Source of the DNA: Rotaria socialis
Taxonomy: Eukaryota; Rotifera; Eurotatoria; Philodinida; Philodinidae
Assembly: GCA_905331475.1 (NCBI GenBank)
Contig: CAJNYU010003264.1
Span: 1 to 64,000, forward strand
Length of the DNA: 64,000 nucleotides
Direction: 5' to 3'
Below the pieces are notes generated by a model. The model was not told where the DNA came from. It ran no database searches and saw only the letters and a program-made list of their open reading frames with translations. Positions 46,400-58,329 of this stretch are shown piece after piece. Both the position numbers and the translations under genes were made by a program. Within the stretch, counting starts at the first letter, position 1. The number at the start of each line of letters is the position of its first letter.

Positions 46400-47390
46400 G
46401 TCGAATCGTCGAAAAGCTATTCATTGCACTTTTCAATAAACTCGACACTATAAACCAAGTGTTAGTTGTGTCCGAGTCAAAATACTATGTTTTACAATAT
46501 TTGTCCTGGTTTCTGGAATACTAGGATGCAAATGTGGCGGTGCTGGAAAGGAAAGTACTTCAATCACTCACTTTCGTCATTTTCATTGGCCGCATCGCAG
46601 CTGTTATATGAGCGTCCCAACGGATTTGATTGATCCATTGAGCAAAAGTACGAATCAACATTAAGAAAATCAATTTGGCACCAATGAATTCAATATCGGC
46701 AACTAATAAATGATTTACTATTAGAACAACGAATTTTTATACGAAGCTTTGCAAAATTAGTTTCTTTTTTCTTTTCTCTTTCAGTGACTTCAATGTTGAC
46801 GCTTTAAAGAGTTGCATATACTTCTTGTGTTGTTTACCTACCTCAAATCTGATTTTTCTCTCTCTACCTTTGATTCTACTCTATGTGCTGCCGTTTTTGA
46901 AAAGTGTTACATTTTTAAACGAAATACGATTTAAAAGAAAAGTTTTCTTTCCTTGAATAAAATACAACATTGTCGAGCATTTAAATACAATAATAGTCTA
47001 AAACGCACGTGACAACATGCTGCCACAAGCTGTCGTAACATGTTCATTGTCTGTAATGCGTTTAATTACGCATAGAAATCCGCATTGTCTGGTGTTTGAC
47101 TAAGTTTTCCTATAATAATAAAAAGTAATTGAATTTTGCTCATAAAATAATGCTGATACGCGATTATTCAAATCATTTCATTAACGAAAAAAACCCAGTT
47201 CTGGTACGATATTGCTTGGCTGATGTTATTATGTTATCAAACAATAGTCAAGACGCTTAATTAAAAATAAAAATATTCAAAATGCAATATCTACATCTGA
47301 AGCATCCCATTCCATCAATAATATATATCTATTAAATATAGTACTTTAGTTTCAATTAAAAATATGATTGAAATTTTGTTTTCTGTATGG
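46400..47390. other. Non-coding stretch with one exon-like segment
   Basis: A minus-strand segment at about 46697-46564 reads open with an acceptor before it and a GTGAGT donor after it, and encodes a hydrophobic stretch (LIFLMLIRTFAQW). It joins nothing recognisable. The rest is A+T-rich. Confidence 0.3.
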
Positions 47391-47391
47391 T

Positions 47392-47556
47392 TCAGAGACG
47401 TGCACAGGACAGGGCGGTTCTGCTGTCCTGGTGTCCTGTCCTGGAGGACAGGATGAGATTTCGATTTTTGTCCTGCTCTGACGCCCGCCAGAACCAAAGT
47501 AGCCAGCAGGACAGGTAAGGACAGGACAAAAAATCTTGTCCGGTGCACGTCTCTGA
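47392..47556. mobile_element. Short hAT-like MITE
   Basis: Bases 47392-47410 (CAGAGACGTGCACAGGACA) are inverted at the right end (TGTCCGGTGCACGTCTCTG), about 165 bases in all. Flanks gtatggtt and atacggtt agree at 6 of 8 positions, fitting a decayed 8-bp hAT target duplication. The inside is built of repeated GGACAGG / CCTGTCC words and is GC-richer than its flanks. Confidence 0.75.
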
Positions 47557-47759
47557 TACGGTTGTCACGCTTGACTGCTTTTCGTAGCATTTGAACTCTA
47601 TAGAACTCATTCTCTACAGAAATCAATGAATATTAAAGTAAATAAATTAAAATGGTACTATTTTGTATTTCAAAACATTAAGTTTGATTCGTCATTATAC
47701 TTTAAATACTTTTATATAATACGACGTGAGGAAAAACCGAAAAAGTGTTTCTTACTTTG

Positions 47760-48058
47760 AGCGGTGTCCAACAGCTGAGAATTGGGAATTCTTCCTCAGT
47801 TCCTTGCATACTAAAGGTAAAAATATGGAATATTCATGATAATTTTTGTTCTTACATTTATTTTCATTTGCAAAATTTTGAGAATCAATAGTTCCGCGAA
47901 AAAATTATTTTTAACAAAACAATATCGCGACTTTCATGAATAGAGAAGCTGTGAGGGAACTAATGGTTTATGACCATTTATTCTAGGAATTATCACAGTG
48001 GCACTGATAATTCGTCGATAGATTAGAAATTCCTATTTCTCAGTTTTTGGACATTGCT
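47760..48058. mobile_element. MITE family copy 2 (hAT-like ends)
   Basis: Homologue of 46093-46399 in the same orientation, with ends GCGGTGTCCAACAGCTGAGA and ...TTTTTGGACATTGCT. The copies have diverged by many substitutions and small indels. Confidence 0.65.
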
Positions 48059-49257
48059 GGGATTATGTTGAAATAAAAAATTATTTTTTTCTCTTAATAA
48101 TATTTTGATCATAGACCTGAATCAACTGATAACTCATCAAGATTCTCGGTGTGTAAACATAGCTTTTTAAATTGCTTTGATGCTACGTTTGAGAGCGCAT
48201 TGATGTGAATCTCCACACACAAATTGGTCAATGCATGAAAATGACGAGTAGCGTCTGTTGGGTCCAAGACATTTTGATTCGGATCTTGTCGAACCGTAAT
48301 TTTGTAGTGTTATTAAAATATTCTAATCACAATTAAAGAGTCAATTCGAGGATATGGAACGCTTCTTCTCCAGTTTCATCCTGGGTAATGAACGTACGAG
48401 CATATTTTCAGGACCATCTTAATTAATAGAGCCCGCCAAACCCAAGATTTTTTAACCCGGAATCCGATTCCGATCCGATCAAAAAATTATTTTAAGATTC
48501 AACAGGCTCTAGTGGTGAGGCAGTCTGGGGCTGAGTCCCAGCACCCTACAACTTCTGGTTACGCCGCTAGTTGAATGCTGTTCAACCGTTAACCCACAAT
48601 CTCTGCTCATACTCTATTTGTTAGTGTATTGTATGAAAAAATGATCACTTGTATTTATACAATCTTGATAGCAGTGAGAGATAATTCACGAGTTTGTTTT
48701 TGTTAAGAGTGAGTTCACGCTGCTACAAAATTGATCGCAGCTAACCTCACTGTACAAAGTCTGAAGAAGCTAAAACAAAATCAGATTTTACACTTTCCAA
48801 TGAATACAAAGAATTGAAAATCTCAATTTTGTGTTGTGATTCGTTTGTTTGCTATTCTTGTGGATGCTGTCTTAATTGCTGAAATTGCGATAATCTCTGT
48901 TAGCACATACGCACATAAACATTGGTATCGATTTGAAAACAATTTTAATTCGATTCTGCTTGTTTCGAACATTGAAAATCACATTACCTTACTATGAAGA
49001 TCTCCGCTTGTGATGGAACATCAATGATTTAGTAAAGAAGTTTGTTCTCCTGATCAAACAAAGCAAATATTATCATGAAAAGTTGAAGAAATAAATGTTA
49101 AAAGGAAATATTTTATTTAAATACAAAAACAAGATGAATATTTTTAAATTTTAATTTGGGCATGTTGTAATTGAAAGAAAGTTATCAGAAAACGGTTAAC
49201 TTTTCCTAGAAAAGAAAATATGCTAGTTTGGTTTTACTACAATCGAACTTCATTGTT
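48059..49257. other. Non-coding stretch
   Basis: A GC-richer patch at about 48430-48560 has a tRNA-like A-box/B-box resemblance but no cloverleaf (see rejected items). Otherwise A+T-rich with nothing recognised. Confidence 0.4.
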
Positions 49258-51376
49258 TTACATACTGATAAAATTGATCTCCATTTTACGATAAACAAAT
49301 GGATAATAAAATACTAAACCAAACAAAATGAACAGACTAGCGAGAAGAAATCCAAGTTGCGGAGCGGCAATAACAGGTGCGACGACCAAATAGATTGAAA
49401 TCAAAATAATAATAATAATCAACGGGATTGGAACCTAATTATAATATTGATTTAGTTTTTTTCTCTTATGTTTTAACTTACACTGATGACTCGTTCTGCG
49501 TTTTTCATCGTAAATTTACAGCAGAGTGTTGCAGAAAATGTTATCCCGTAGAATATCCATGCCGAAAAACTGAAGAAATCAATGAGACCATCGATATTGC
49601 TTGGTAAACATAAGCCTATTGCAATGACACCCTTAAAAATAAATAATCCGACACTAATTAATCAACTATTTATCAATAGGATCACCTGAAGGACAATTCC
49701 TGGCACTGGTGTCAATTTTCGCTTATGAATACAAGCAAAAACTTCAGGTAAATATCCATACTGAGCGCCAACCATGCAGTAGCGCGCAGAAGAAAAAAGC
49801 GATCCATTGCCGCTGCCCAATGCACTGATCGATATAAGAATTGGTAGAACACGAACAACAGGACCTAATGCAACCTCACCCCATGTCTATTAAGGAACAA
49901 TCAAATACAAAAATAAACACTTGAACGTATATATAGTTAAAGTTAGTTACGTACAACAGCAACAGCAGTTGAGCTAAGTAATGTTGCTTTATTCATTACA
50001 GTAAAATAGGATATATTTGTAAGAAGATAAAGAATAATAACCGATGGTAAAGCTAATACTATGGATAACCATAGATTTCTATGCAGAGAAAAAAGAATAA
50101 TAATTATAGAGACCATCAATACACTCGTATCAGATTACCTTTTCGGATTTTTTACTTCTTCTGTTATTGAATTTAAACAATTCCATCCATCATACGCCCA
50201 TAAACCGGAATAAAAAGCAAGTGCAACATTCAATGGTTTGGTGGTCGTACCTGTCCGAAAGCAAAACAGTTCATGCTTTTCGCTGCATTCTTACTACTGG
50301 TTTTTACCCTCAAATCCAGTTTTCAAATTTTCTACATGCCCTAAAATCAATTTTATTCATTGGATAAAATAGCTCTATTGTAAACAAACAAACCTTGTGC
50401 CATGCGTATAATACCGATAATAATAACAGTTACAATAGTTACTACTTTACAAATAACAAAGATAATATTCAGTCGATTCGCTACCGACACGCTGATAGAA
50501 TTAATATTCATGAGAACGACTTGAAACGAACAATATACATATGCAACAAACAAAAAGAAATGTTAACATACGAATAGCAAGTATCGCTGTCATTTTAACA
50601 ACATTTTCTGATACGCCACAATCTAAACATTTTAGAAAAGAATCCACCATCAATATTATCTCCGAGAGAACAATTTACCGAGAAAAATCCCCGATAAAAA
50701 GTATTGAGAAAAAGTGAGTGTTAGAACAGCGATGCTTGCAGGCTTAAGAATACATGCGCTTGTCCATACGAATAGATATGCTAAGATTTCACCAACTCGT
50801 TCATGAACTGATCCAATGCCTTCTTTCATATAGGCTATTTCAGCTCCATTTCTTGGTATAAGTGCACCGATCTCTGCATAACATAATGCACCTATAACAA
50901 TCATTATATTAATATATTCGAAAAAAAATCGAAGTTTCAATTGGAACCAACCAAGCAACGAAACAAGACCAGCTGCAACCCAAATAATCAAGCATAGGCC
51001 AACTGATTCCGTACCACGTAAAACACCTTTTGGTGAGACAAATATACCCGAACCTATTGATAAAATAATAATACGAGTGAACAAAACAAGTTGTACATTT
51101 TATTCTATTACCAATAATAATTCCAACTATAAAACAAACTCCTGAGAATAGACCTAAATGTCTTTTCAGTGTTACTTCATCTTTTGATATTACATTTTCC
51201 AATGAATCTTGTCGGCTGATGACTCCAGTTGATAAGCGTGAAAGTTGAATTGAAGGTGCACCACTTGGACGCCGATGAACATAATCACCACTAGCTAAAG
51301 AACAAGATTTTCGACCACGATCACACTGTACTCTCGACTTACTAATCTCGAAATTAGATGGCATTGATGCTGCCAT
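49258..51376 (-). CDS. SLC7 amino-acid transporter (LAT/b0,+/xCT light-chain type)
   Basis: Eleven minus-strand exons with consistent phases: 51376-51112, 51053-50952, 50891-50679, 50622-50572, 50519-50394, 50340-50308, 50250-50139, 50078-49955, 49886-49686, 49631-49482 and 49434-49258; 517 residues. Exon six is a 33-base microexon. Signature sequences include [20 protein letters not shown] in helix 1, [30 protein letters not shown] (family GLFAYGGWNYLN) and [13 protein letters not shown]. About twelve membrane helices. The mammalian light chains exchange amino acids while disulfide-linked to an SLC3 heavy chain, and the usual partner Cys region follows helix 3; whether this protein needs a heavy chain is not clear. 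The N-terminal ~70 residues are polar and Ser-rich. Confidence 0.92.
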
Positions 51377-51834
51377 ATTAGATCGAAATGCTGATCACTA
51401 TAAGCATATGCATCATCAACATTGCGTTCGATAGTAAAAGATTACAAAAGGCCTTTTGCTTCACTCTTACCTTTCATCATAGAGAAAAGGTAAGATTTGA
51501 TTTAGCTGATAGATTATTGTATAGGATTATAAAAAAAAGAAGTTTACATAATCGTGTATTATTTTATCGTTTCATCATATTTCGTAACAAAAAAAAATGT
51601 GATCGATGACTTTTCAAATCGAAAAATTCTTCGAAGAAGCTTGTCATTTGTTCTAGAAATAATTTGAAATTACAATACTGCCAAGAATGACTCGTATTGA
51701 AAGCAAAAAAATATTTTTTACAATTCTGATAGTACAAAATATCACTTAGAATAAAACATACAATCGACTGGATTCCGTAAGAAAAAATTGAAAAAAAAAG
51801 ACAATTCCAGGTGATTGTGTTAATCTCTGTTTTT

Positions 51835-52440
51835 TTAATACGAGCAGTTGAGCTAAGTAATTCTATGGATATATTTGTGTAAGTAGATAAAGAATCGTAA
51901 CAATTGTTATAGATAATAACATAGATAACCATGGACATTATTGATGAGCTTCTATCGCATTATCGTTTTAGAATTATTTGATAATTCAGTTACCGAATTT
52001 CAACCACCATAAATCCACAAGACAAAATAAAAATCAATTGCAGCATTCAATCGTTTGGTGGTCGTACCTTTTCTCACGGTAAAACAATCCATTCTAATTT
52101 TACTCTACCCTCAAATTCAATTGGTAAAACTTTTGTGTATCCGAGAATCAAAATTTCGTCGTTAGTTTTCTGTTGAATTCTATGAAAAACAAATGTCACA
52201 AATTTAGTACAACTCGTATAAATAGTAACGATAATATTCAAATGATTAGCTGCTGTTGCACTAATACAATTGATATTTATCGTTAAGATTTCAAAAGAAA
52301 AGATAGATTTATGTCGACAATCAAAACGTAACATATGCACTGTAAAGACCGATGTGATTTCAATAAGTTAATTTGGTGGACCACAAGCTAGACAACTTAT
52401 AGACATTTTTTTTTATCGGAGAAAACCTTGATAATGGGTG
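51835..52440 (-). pseudogene. Decayed tandem copy of the SLC7 transporter gene
   Basis: Segments resemble, in the same order and orientation, exons 8, 7, 5 and 4 of the intact gene at 49258-51376: gcagttgagctaagtaat at 51844 against 49973, catTCAATcGTTTGGTGGTC at about 52046 against 50229, the AATATTCA...ATTAATATTCA block at about 52230 against 50470, and the Cys/Gly exon at about 52340 against 50600. Frameshifts and stops break every exon and no long frame survives. Confidence 0.7.
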
Positions 52441-52850
52441 TATTCGCCCGATCATCTATTCCACTTCTCGATATTAAAGCTCTGATTTTCGCAAACCACA
52501 GTGTATCTTTGAAAAATAGCTTTCAAAAAAAATTAATTTTTTTATTATATCTTATGTTCTCATTGATTGAAACGTCAAATATTAAATAAATATATTTTAT
52601 ATATTAAAATTAAAATAAAAGGAAGGGTACCCTTATTGAAATAAACTCACGATTTGTTACTGGATATGACTTTCTACAAAGCCATGCTAGAAAATATCTT
52701 AACATAATCAAAATGTTTATTTTATTCATGAGATAGATAGACAAACAATTTACACGTGCGTTCAAATAATAATAAGATCTTTCAAGTGATAGAAAAAGAA
52801 AAATTGAAGCTCATGTTTTGTACTATCTACCTATTGGAAGTTTTTCGTTT

Positions 52851-54919
52851 TTAGAAAACGCGAATCATTGCCATACGATCTTTACCGACACCAATCCATT
52901 TTACTATTAAAAGCAGAAAAAATATCTCGAATTTTAAGAAATTAAATAGAATAACGAACCAGGAACACCAAGAAATTGTTCAATAAATTGCACATAAAGA
53001 CGAGCATTGCCTGGCAGGGAATTAAATGTACGACATTCAGATGTTGAGCATTTATTCCAACCAGGAAATGTTACATATTCAACTTCAATGTCATGCATCG
53101 CATCCACAGAAGCTAATCAAAACAAGAAAATCACAATTCTGTAGGATAATTTCTATTGTCTAACCAGGAAAACTTGGTAATTCAACTCCATTTCGTTTAT
53201 ACGTTGTTGCAATTTTTATCTCAGCTAATTCATCAAGTGTATCCAGTTTCGTTAAGCATAAAGCTGTGAAACCATTTATCATAGTTGTATATCGAAGTAA
53301 AACAAGATCGAGCCAACCACAACGACGTTTTCGTCCTGTTGTTACACCCCATTCACGACCGCGTGTTTGCAGATGTTCACCGATTTCCTAGAGGAAATTT
53401 GTTTTATAAACACAAAATTGAAAGAAAAATAATTATTCTTACATTTTTTAGCTCTGTTGGAAAGACGCCATCACCAACACGTGTTGTATAAGCCTTGACA
53501 ACACCATATATATCACCAATATATTTTGGCGCAAGGCCAAGACCCGTGCAGACACCACCGATACTACAATTAGATGATGTTACATATGGATATGTACCTA
53601 GAAAAGAAAAATCGAATTTTTATAGACTCTCTATACTTCAAAGGTGATATAGACAGCGAACAGATAATGATGTAACTACACTTGTGATGTCTTCTATTTT
53701 AGCTTTCGTAATTGTTATCAATACAATCTTTCTCTCTTGCATAAGTATCTTTTGTTTTTTTTGAACTTACCGAAATCAATATCAAGCATGGTAGCATTAG
53801 CGCCTTCGACAAGAATTTTTTTCGAACCATCAAGTATAGATTGATTTAAATAGGCTATCGTGTCGATAGTCATTGGACGAAAATATTCAGCAAGTTCTTT
53901 GAATTGTGCAATGATCTTTTCAATATCAACCTCCAAATCAGGGAATGTTAATTTATAATAATTGTAAAGGCTTTGTATTCTATGTATAAAAACAAAAAAG
54001 ACGATCATGTGAAAAATTGAAATGGATCATAATTTACTTTTCAGTGAAAATAGAAAAATCGCCAACCAAATCACTCATACGAATGCCGTTTCGTGTAGCC
54101 TTAAAATGATGTTTGAAGAGAGGATTCTTTTTTATTTTGATAAAAGCATACTTTCGATGAATATGTTGGACCGATACCTTTTTTTGTTGTACCAAGACTG
54201 AAGAATACATGAATTCAATTCTTAGAATCAAGTCATTATAATTACTTACCTACTCTTACCACGTCCTCGTTCAAGAAAACCATCACTTTGCTTATGAAAA
54301 TCAAAAACTAAAAATATCGAAAATTATTTCCTTTCAAAAACATGTTTTTCTTTTGTCATATTTACCAAGATGCGCTCGATCAGATATGAACAATCGAGTC
54401 GACCAATTCGTCACACCACGACTCTCATTCTTTTTGATTTCTTCTACTAGTTCAGGTAAGTTAACGACACAACCATTGCCTAAAACAAAAATCCGCAATC
54501 ATTCATGAACATCGATATAGTGAATCTCTTGTGAGTCATTTACCAATAATATTAACACAATTTTGTAGATGAAAACCTGATGGAAGCATATGAAAATCAT
54601 ATTCAACGCCATCTACTAAAACACTGTGCCCAGCATTGTTGCCACCCTAGAAAAATTAGTTGATAAATAGTAGCAAAACAAAATATCGAATTTTACTTGA
54701 CAACGACAAACAATATCAGCTTCCGATGCTAATAGATCAACTAACTTGCCTTTTCCCTAAAGATAAAATTTCCAATGGTAATAGAATTAATATCTTTCTT
54801 TTTGTTCCATTTACTTCATCGCCCCATTGAGCACCAAGAACAATAGAGACCAATGATGGACTGGGATAAGGATGTACCGACGCACTGCTACGCCGATTAG
54901 TTGCAGAACGAGTTGTCAT
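52851..54919 (-). CDS. ADSS: Adenylosuccinate synthetase
   Basis: Twelve minus-strand exons from the ATG at 54919 to the TAA at 52851, about 444 residues. Ordered motifs: [13 protein letters not shown] (GTP/IMP-binding loop, split by the first intron after GDE), [83 protein letters not shown] and a closing [15 protein letters not shown]. The enzyme joins IMP and aspartate using GTP, the first committed step to AMP in purine synthesis. The N-terminal ~20 residues are Ser/Arg-rich as in animal isoforms. All catalytic segments are present, so it is probably functional. Confidence 0.97.
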
Positions 54920-56192
54920 ACTTGATACTTTAAAATCTAGGAAGTCGAAAATAAAAACTGATGACTATATCAATACAATTAAGTAATGCACATCAGAGAA
55001 GAAGGCTTAGGGAGGTTCATTTAATTTGAAAAAAAGTTGTAGATCTCATCTTTAATGTAGACACGATTGGCAAAATTTCGATCGATTGTTGCTATTGTTT
55101 GCTCTACTTTTCTGAAATTTGTTTTAGAATTTTTGTTCTTATTGATCATTTTCTGGAAAATAAATATTACAGTAATATTTTTCATTATTGTACAAGTTTT
55201 GAGAAAAGTAGAATCAGAAGTAAATTATCAACAGACCACCTATTAGTACCAGATTGCTTTCTGTTTTTTATTTCATCTCTCGTCATCCTCATTCTCTGAA
55301 AAAAATTTTGAGCCTCCCCTAGATTGAAATTGTTTCGCCGCCGTTGAAATGCAATAGTGTTATATGTAAGCAGCAAAAAAAAAACAAAGACGAATTCTTA
55401 TCGATACCCAAATGATCTAGAAAGAAGTATAACATGTCTATTATGACCACTGTGAAGCTAGCCAGATGACCAATAGAATATGTACGATCATTCGGTCAAT
55501 CAAAAAATATATTGATATCGATCCACAAAATACCATATTGATCTCATAACAGCACGTGTACACAGCAAGAGCAAAATGTCCGGAACACCTGCTGTTTCCG
55601 AAATACACTCTGATTTACACGTTGCTCAGAAAACAAAAATGTAAGGCGTACACTTTGAAAAAGAAAATAACACTCCGATTTTAGATCACGAAAACGCGTT
55701 TCGCTAAATCTTTGTCTGCTTGGGCGGAATTAAATTACTGCCATCGTCAGCATCGCTTGCTGCATCAACAGATTCACATTGTGACGTCGAAATTCTACGT
55801 AAAAATGTATTTATTAATTCATCAAAAACCGTACATGCTATGAATGAAAAGTATTCAACTAAATGTGATAATATTGGATAAAAAATAGCAGCGCCTAGTG
55901 ATGCTCTTGTTTTGTTGTTTATAATCTATGAGACTTTCTTTCTCTATGAAGAAGATAAAAAAGAATTTTTCCTATTATCTTTCTAGGCTATCTGAACTTT
56001 TTTCGTTTATTTACACTTTGATACACTTTATTTATAAAATTGAAGGGTGACGATACACATTTTTCATCTAAACAAAATGTGCAAAAACATTTTATTTCAG
56101 AGTTCTACTCGAAACACTGAATCAGATGGCAATTAATTTGACCAATTTTAAAAAGCGTATCATGATCTGTAAATAAAAGTTTGTAAGACAAA
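54920..56192. other. Non-coding stretch
   Basis: Upstream of adenylosuccinate synthetase; A+T-rich. Nothing recognised besides short chance frames. Confidence 0.45.
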
Positions 56193-56510
56193 ATGAGAGA
56201 ATTTGATGGTAAATATTTCGAAACATTTTATTCGAACCTCATCAATTGTCTTTCAACAGATCTATTCGCATTTGAACGATGTAGCCAACATCACAAAATA
56301 GTTCAAGTAAAATTATTTATATCATACGTAAGAGTGAAGCGAAGAAAATCTCGTGCACATTTTCATATAATGTTTATTAACGGAATGAAAGAAAAGGAGG
56401 ACCAAGTAAAACGCAAACTTAAAAATGCTTTATTTAACATGATGAATCAGGAATTCAGACAGGGCACAAATTGGAAAAAAATCAGGACATTTGTAGACTT
56501 GTTTGGATAA
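56193..56510 (+). CDS. Uncertain short open reading frame
   Basis: 105 codons, basic and Phe/Lys-rich, with no signal peptide, membrane segment or recognised domain, and no supporting splice sites. It may be a small gene, an exon of an element, or chance. Low confidence. Confidence 0.2.
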   Translation: MREFDGKYFETFYSNLINCLSTDLFAFERCSQHHKIVQVKLFISYVRVKRRKSRAHFHIMFINGMKEKEDQVKRKLKNALFNMMNQEFRQGTNWKKIRTFVDLFG

Positions 56511-56670
56511 CACACTAAGCGATTAAACTTTCACAAAATTGAATAAAGTAATGGTAATTTATTTTTATAGCCACGTGTATTGCTTCGATGAGCTTCGTAA
56601 ATCATGAAGGAAAAATCAAAAATTTGAAGAAATCGCTTTTCGTTGGATGCTTGCTTCTAATTCTTTTTTT

Positions 56671-57305
56671 TGTGGAACTCACATATATTTTCGAAGAAAA
56701 TAGTGAGTGTAATTTGAATTGTTAGGTTTTTGCGGGTCCCCTGTACCCCACTCTACCTCCTCCCCATTACAGACATAAAATATTAAAAAAACGAACACTT
56801 AGTTTATGCCACTATTACACTCGTTACTTCTACCACCTACAATAAACAGATGAAGGTTTTAATCTTTTTTTCTCACACAAATACCTTAATCTAGAGCTTG
56901 AATCCAGTTTAGTGTATTTACAATTCGCAACTTTTCCATCCACTGGGAAGCTTTTATCAAATTTTCGTTTATGAAAAAATGTATCAATTTCTCACCTGAT
57001 AATACGAAAAAATATAAATTTCTCAATATTACTGATAGCTATATCCTAAATACTGTTTAAACTATTATCATTCAGAATATTTCTCAATGAAACCACTAAA
57101 CATTTCAGCATACTGACATATTTTAAACAAAACGTTTTTTATACGGCTCTCTCTAGTAATATTTCCTATTGATAGATTCAATAAACTTCATATGTTAAAA
57201 TGGTTTTATTATCTTATTGTTGAACAAAATATGATCTCACTATTCTGAAAAAATAAAGCTTCTATTTGATCAGCATCTAACTGATCGAAATATGTGAGTT
57301 CCACA
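56671..57305. mobile_element. Candidate DNA element with short TIRs
   Basis: TGTGGAACTCACATA at 56671 is inverted at 57291-57305 (TATGTGAGTTCCACA), and the similarity continues imperfectly inward (TATTTTCGA against TTTCGATC). The 635-base inside is A+T-rich with no transposase frame. No target duplication was resolved. Confidence 0.5.
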
Positions 57306-58329
57306 TTTTAGCTCCAACGTGGCTGCACTGAAAAGCTTTTTCGTAAAACTTATCAAATAATTACATCTACATAGACCTTGAAATATTGATCATAACAAAA
57401 GAAAATGTTAAAGTCATTTATATTTAGGCCTATTGGCAAAAAAATCATAAAATATCAGGACAAAATCAGGGAAATCAGGACATCAACAAGAAATCAGGAA
57501 AGTAGTACTGCTGCGAAGCCTAGACTTCAGAATCTATCCTGGGATTAATCAAAATAAAGGACGATTCGCATCATACTCGTCTAGTCTTGGATTACTTCCG
57601 TTATTCTTCGCTTAACGTAATAAGTTACTGCATTGGACACAGATTTGGAATTGACGTTGTGTCAGCATGAAGTAAATTTAGAAAAATTCGACCATCTTTT
57701 TTTGTTATTTTATATGAGAAGAAAACAAATTAGCTAATTAAAAGCAACAAAAAATTAACAATAAATGCACGTCTACTGCGTCGGGGGATGATGTCCTTAT
57801 TAAAGCATGATATGTTGTTTCCCTTCATTCTAAATACATGATTAAAGAATTGCATTTTACAAAACAGGACGTGAGTTATTTTCATGAGAATTCGAAAAGA
57901 AGCCAAATCTCAATGGCATTCTACTGTAGTCAAATTAGCAATGGTACCTTGAAGAGAATCTAGTCAAGTGATAAATTGCTTTTTGAAAATAAGTCTCATG
58001 CCATAGAGTACTGAATATTAAAAGTAATAAACATTTCGCAGGATTCAAATCTTTCCAATAAAATGCCTTGGCTCTTCTTAACTCTCGAGTGCACGAGCTG
58101 CAATGTTATCGGCATCGTAAAATTTTTAAGTAGTAGAACATTTTTCTCGAGGACAAAAGAGTTAATCGTTGTTGAATTTTCCCTAAATATGACACATTGA
58201 TATATCTGCAAATCTTTAAATAAACTACTTGATTGAAAATAAACAGTAGATAGCTGTACAACAGAAAAAAAGAAGAAGAAGCGAATGAAAGAAAAAAAAA
58301 ACAAGAAGAAAAAAAACGTTTGTATTATT
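57306..58329. other. Non-coding stretch
   Basis: 3' flank of the following gene; contains A-rich and AAGAAG tracts near 58265-58315. The minus-strand frame 57996-58370 over this tract is an artefact. Confidence 0.45.

Noticed and set aside
48490-48570. tRNA-like sequence (CTAGTGGTGAGG then GGGGCTGAGTCCC)
   Set aside because: A-box and B-box resemblances lie too close together and no anticodon arm or acceptor stem can be drawn; at most a tRNA-derived fragment.
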